Assembly (NCBI GenBank): GCA_050296935.1
Contig: JBNKRV010000211.1
Span: 1 to 64,000, forward strand
Length of the DNA: 64,000 nucleotides
Direction of reading: 5' to 3'
DNA from: Saccharicrinis sp050296935
GTDB lineage: Bacteria; Bacteroidota; Bacteroidia; Bacteroidales; Marinilabiliaceae
The number at the start of each line of letters is the position of its first letter. Positions within the stretch are counted from its first letter, which is position 1. Shown here piece by piece: positions 63,301 to 64,000 of the stretch. The notes beneath the pieces were generated by a model. It made no database searches. It was not told the origin of the DNA and saw only the letters and a list, made by a program, of their open reading frames with translations. The position numbers and the translations under genes are program-made.

Positions 63301-64000
63301 ATGCAAAGGAGTTTGGTAGTGATTTTTCAAGAGATTACTCAAATAAAGATTTCTGGAGGAAAATACATAATGTATCTGACCAGAAAGTCTGGAGTGTTCG
63401 GCTTTCACTTAAAAGGAAACTGATTGAATATGTGAAAAACAGGATGGTATCTAATATGGTAGATGGTCAGTCTGATCCTTCACAAATAATAGAAGCAATT
63501 GATCAAATTGATGATAAGGCATTAACCATTGGTTTTGCAAGAAGATTTGCTACTTACAAAAGAGCTCACCTGTTGTTTACAGATGAGGAACGATTAGATG
63601 AAATAGTGAACAATCCGGATCGTCCTGTTCAATTTATTTTTGCAGGAAAAGCACATCCTGCAGATGGAGGTGGTCAATCATTAATTAAACATATTGTAGA
63701 GATATCAAAAAAACCACAGTTTTTAGGTAAAATCATATTTCTGGAAAATTATGATATGGAATTGGCAAAAAAATTGGTGAGTGGAGTTGATATCTGGTTA
63801 AATACGCCAACGCGTCCATTGGAAGCATCGGGTACAAGTGGAGAGAAGGCTGAGTTGAATGGAGTTCTTAATTTTAGTGTGCTCGATGGATGGTGGTACG
63901 AAGGATATCAGGAAGGAGCAGGCTGGAGTATTACCGATAAACGGACTTATGCAGATCAAAATCTTCAGAATGAGTTGGATGCAGCTACCATTTATAGTAT
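60354..64000 (+). CDS. GT3 glycogen synthase - GT35 alpha-glucan phosphorylase fusion (partial)
   Basis: The frame is open to the window edge (1215 codons), so the C-terminus is missing. Residues 1 to about 545 resemble eukaryote-type glycogen synthase (GT3): FETSWEVCNKLGGIHTVLST, AQFNEWMTGGGALYLKS, PSYYEPWGYTPLESLAFYIP. From about 575 the sequence is an alpha-glucan phosphorylase (LTELSHNLWWTWNYKA, then SGGLGVLAGDYLKEASD). The predicted PLP lysine is Lys1165 in EASGTSGEKAELNG. It would both build and break alpha-1,4 glucan. The fusion is known in Bacteroidota. Confidence 0.9.
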   Translation, partial: MIDNNLKPDFVFETSWEVCNKLGGIHTVLSTKALTLVENFGDKVVFIGPDVFAGGKKTDEFEQDNSLFPEWKHLLEKEGLRVRTGRWKVVGRPITLLIDFSTFVPQKNDILSRFWELYHVDSLSGQWDYIESVVFGFAVGKIIESFYKCYLNVNTKVVAQFNEWMTGGGALYLKSSLPQVGTIFTTHATVVGRSLAGHGEPMYDELSSFDADMRSHDLGVVAKHSIEKKSAINVDCFTTVSAITAKECEQFMDRKVDVITPNGFENNFVPKEGEFEEKRQFARLKLKNVSEALLGCELSEDALFVANSGRYEYRNKGIDVFLDSLKHLNEDKNYNRETIVFILIPANNFGARKDLIAKLNGNNESVLENPFLTHGLNDLGYDPIINKIQDIHLNNDKDDKVKLIFVPSYLNGDDGIFNIPYYDILIGMDLTVFPSYYEPWGYTPLESLAFYIPTITTNLAGFGIWASQFSKSIDEGVEVVERNDHNIDDATIQIANAIKNFASKSVEEVSVIRNKSQEISRKVEWDYLFDNYLKAYHIALEAVSSRKEQIEEVKHEKRIHVKPEKSSLPVWKKLVVKCKLPPKIQHLTELSHNLWWTWNYKAADLFESIEPEMWLKSGKNPIRLLERVSYDYLVELSEKPKFIEDLNHVYGLFKAYMDREKREDPSIAYFSMEYGINDVLKIYSGGLGVLAGDYLKEASDSNVNMTAIGLLYKYGYFRQSLTIHGDQQSNFDLQEFSTLPLTEVKKSDGSPLVMEMSAPGRTVHVKVWRADVGRVALYLLDTDHDFNSESDRHITHSLYGGDWENRLKQEILLGMGGIQLLDELGIKTNLFHCNEGHAALINISRLMKYMHEHYSFSEALELVRASSLFTTHTPVPAGHDKFQEDLIRVYFRHIPEVLQISWNDFMALGRENPDDFNEKFSMSVLAVKTSQKINGVSWLHGEVSRQMFKNLWKGYFPEEVPIGYVTNGVHYGTWTASDWQELYAKEFGSDFSRDYSNKDFWRKIHNVSDQKVWSVRLSLKRKLIEYVKNRMVSNMVDGQSDPSQIIEAIDQIDDKALTIGFARRFATYKRAHLLFTDEERLDEIVNNPDRPVQFIFAGKAHPADGGGQSLIKHIVEISKKPQFLGKIIFLENYDMELAKKLVSGVDIWLNTPTRPLEASGTSGEKAELNGVLNFSVLDGWWYEGYQEGAGWSITDKRTYADQNLQNELDAATIYS

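Overview
The window comes from a low-GC (roughly one third G+C) Bacteroidota chromosome, most likely a marine member of the Marinilabiliales or relatives; the genus is inference. The assignment rests on TonB-dependent receptor/DUF4249 pairing, the lpxD - lpxC/fabZ fusion - lpxA order, a GSCFA protein, a GT3-GT35 fusion enzyme, weak ribosome binding sites, and promoters of the Bacteroidota type (TTTG, about 20 bp, TAnnTTTG).

Layout. 0-4.4 kb: a RimK-type ligase with its RimB-like protease, a decayed reductive-dehalogenase gene, a CPBP membrane protease and two tandem initiator tRNAs. 4.4-6.1 kb: a 143-bp palindromic repeat and a small membrane/GAF-like operon. 6.2-12.7 kb: an accessory island that begins with an IS transposase remnant. 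It holds a one-directional (minus) series of small genes: three GNAT acetyltransferases (one with a nonsense codon), a membrane protein, two lipoproteins and an AAA ATPase. Structured plus-strand repeats resembling the 3' ends of ORF-less group II introns separate them. This is the most unusual part of the window.

12.9-31.4 kb is mostly housekeeping: YchJ, an M23 peptidase, dxr-rseP-tatA, a universal stress protein, RNase R, TetR, metA, gcvH, a peroxiredoxin, aroB-aroA and a TonB-receptor/DUF4249 operon. 32.5-37.5 kb on the minus strand is the lipid A operon (HD hydrolase, lpxD, lpxC/fabZ, lpxA). 37.7-42.7 kb is rimP-nusA-infB behind a terminator-like leader. 42.9-44.8 kb is an ECF sigma factor overlapping a protein that appears to combine an anti-sigma region, a carboxypeptidase-regulatory domain and a TonB domain. 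45.3-52.3 kb is the SUF iron-sulfur assembly operon (sufB, C, D, S, E, DUF59) followed by queG, whose product needs Fe-S clusters. 52.6-54.5 kb is a lipase-like hydrolase overlapping a GSCFA protein. 54.6-64 kb is a glycogen/alpha-glucan locus: debranching enzyme, GT4 glycosyltransferase, GH57 amylase, a CBM48 protein and a giant GT3-GT35 fusion cut by the window end.

Intergenic regions carry at least two dispersed palindromic repeat families, a 143-bp MITE-like element and a family with AACCTGAGTTCGA-type inverted ends, plus several single palindromes. No CRISPR array, rRNA or complete transposon was seen. All assignments come from reading the sequence; no database search was run.
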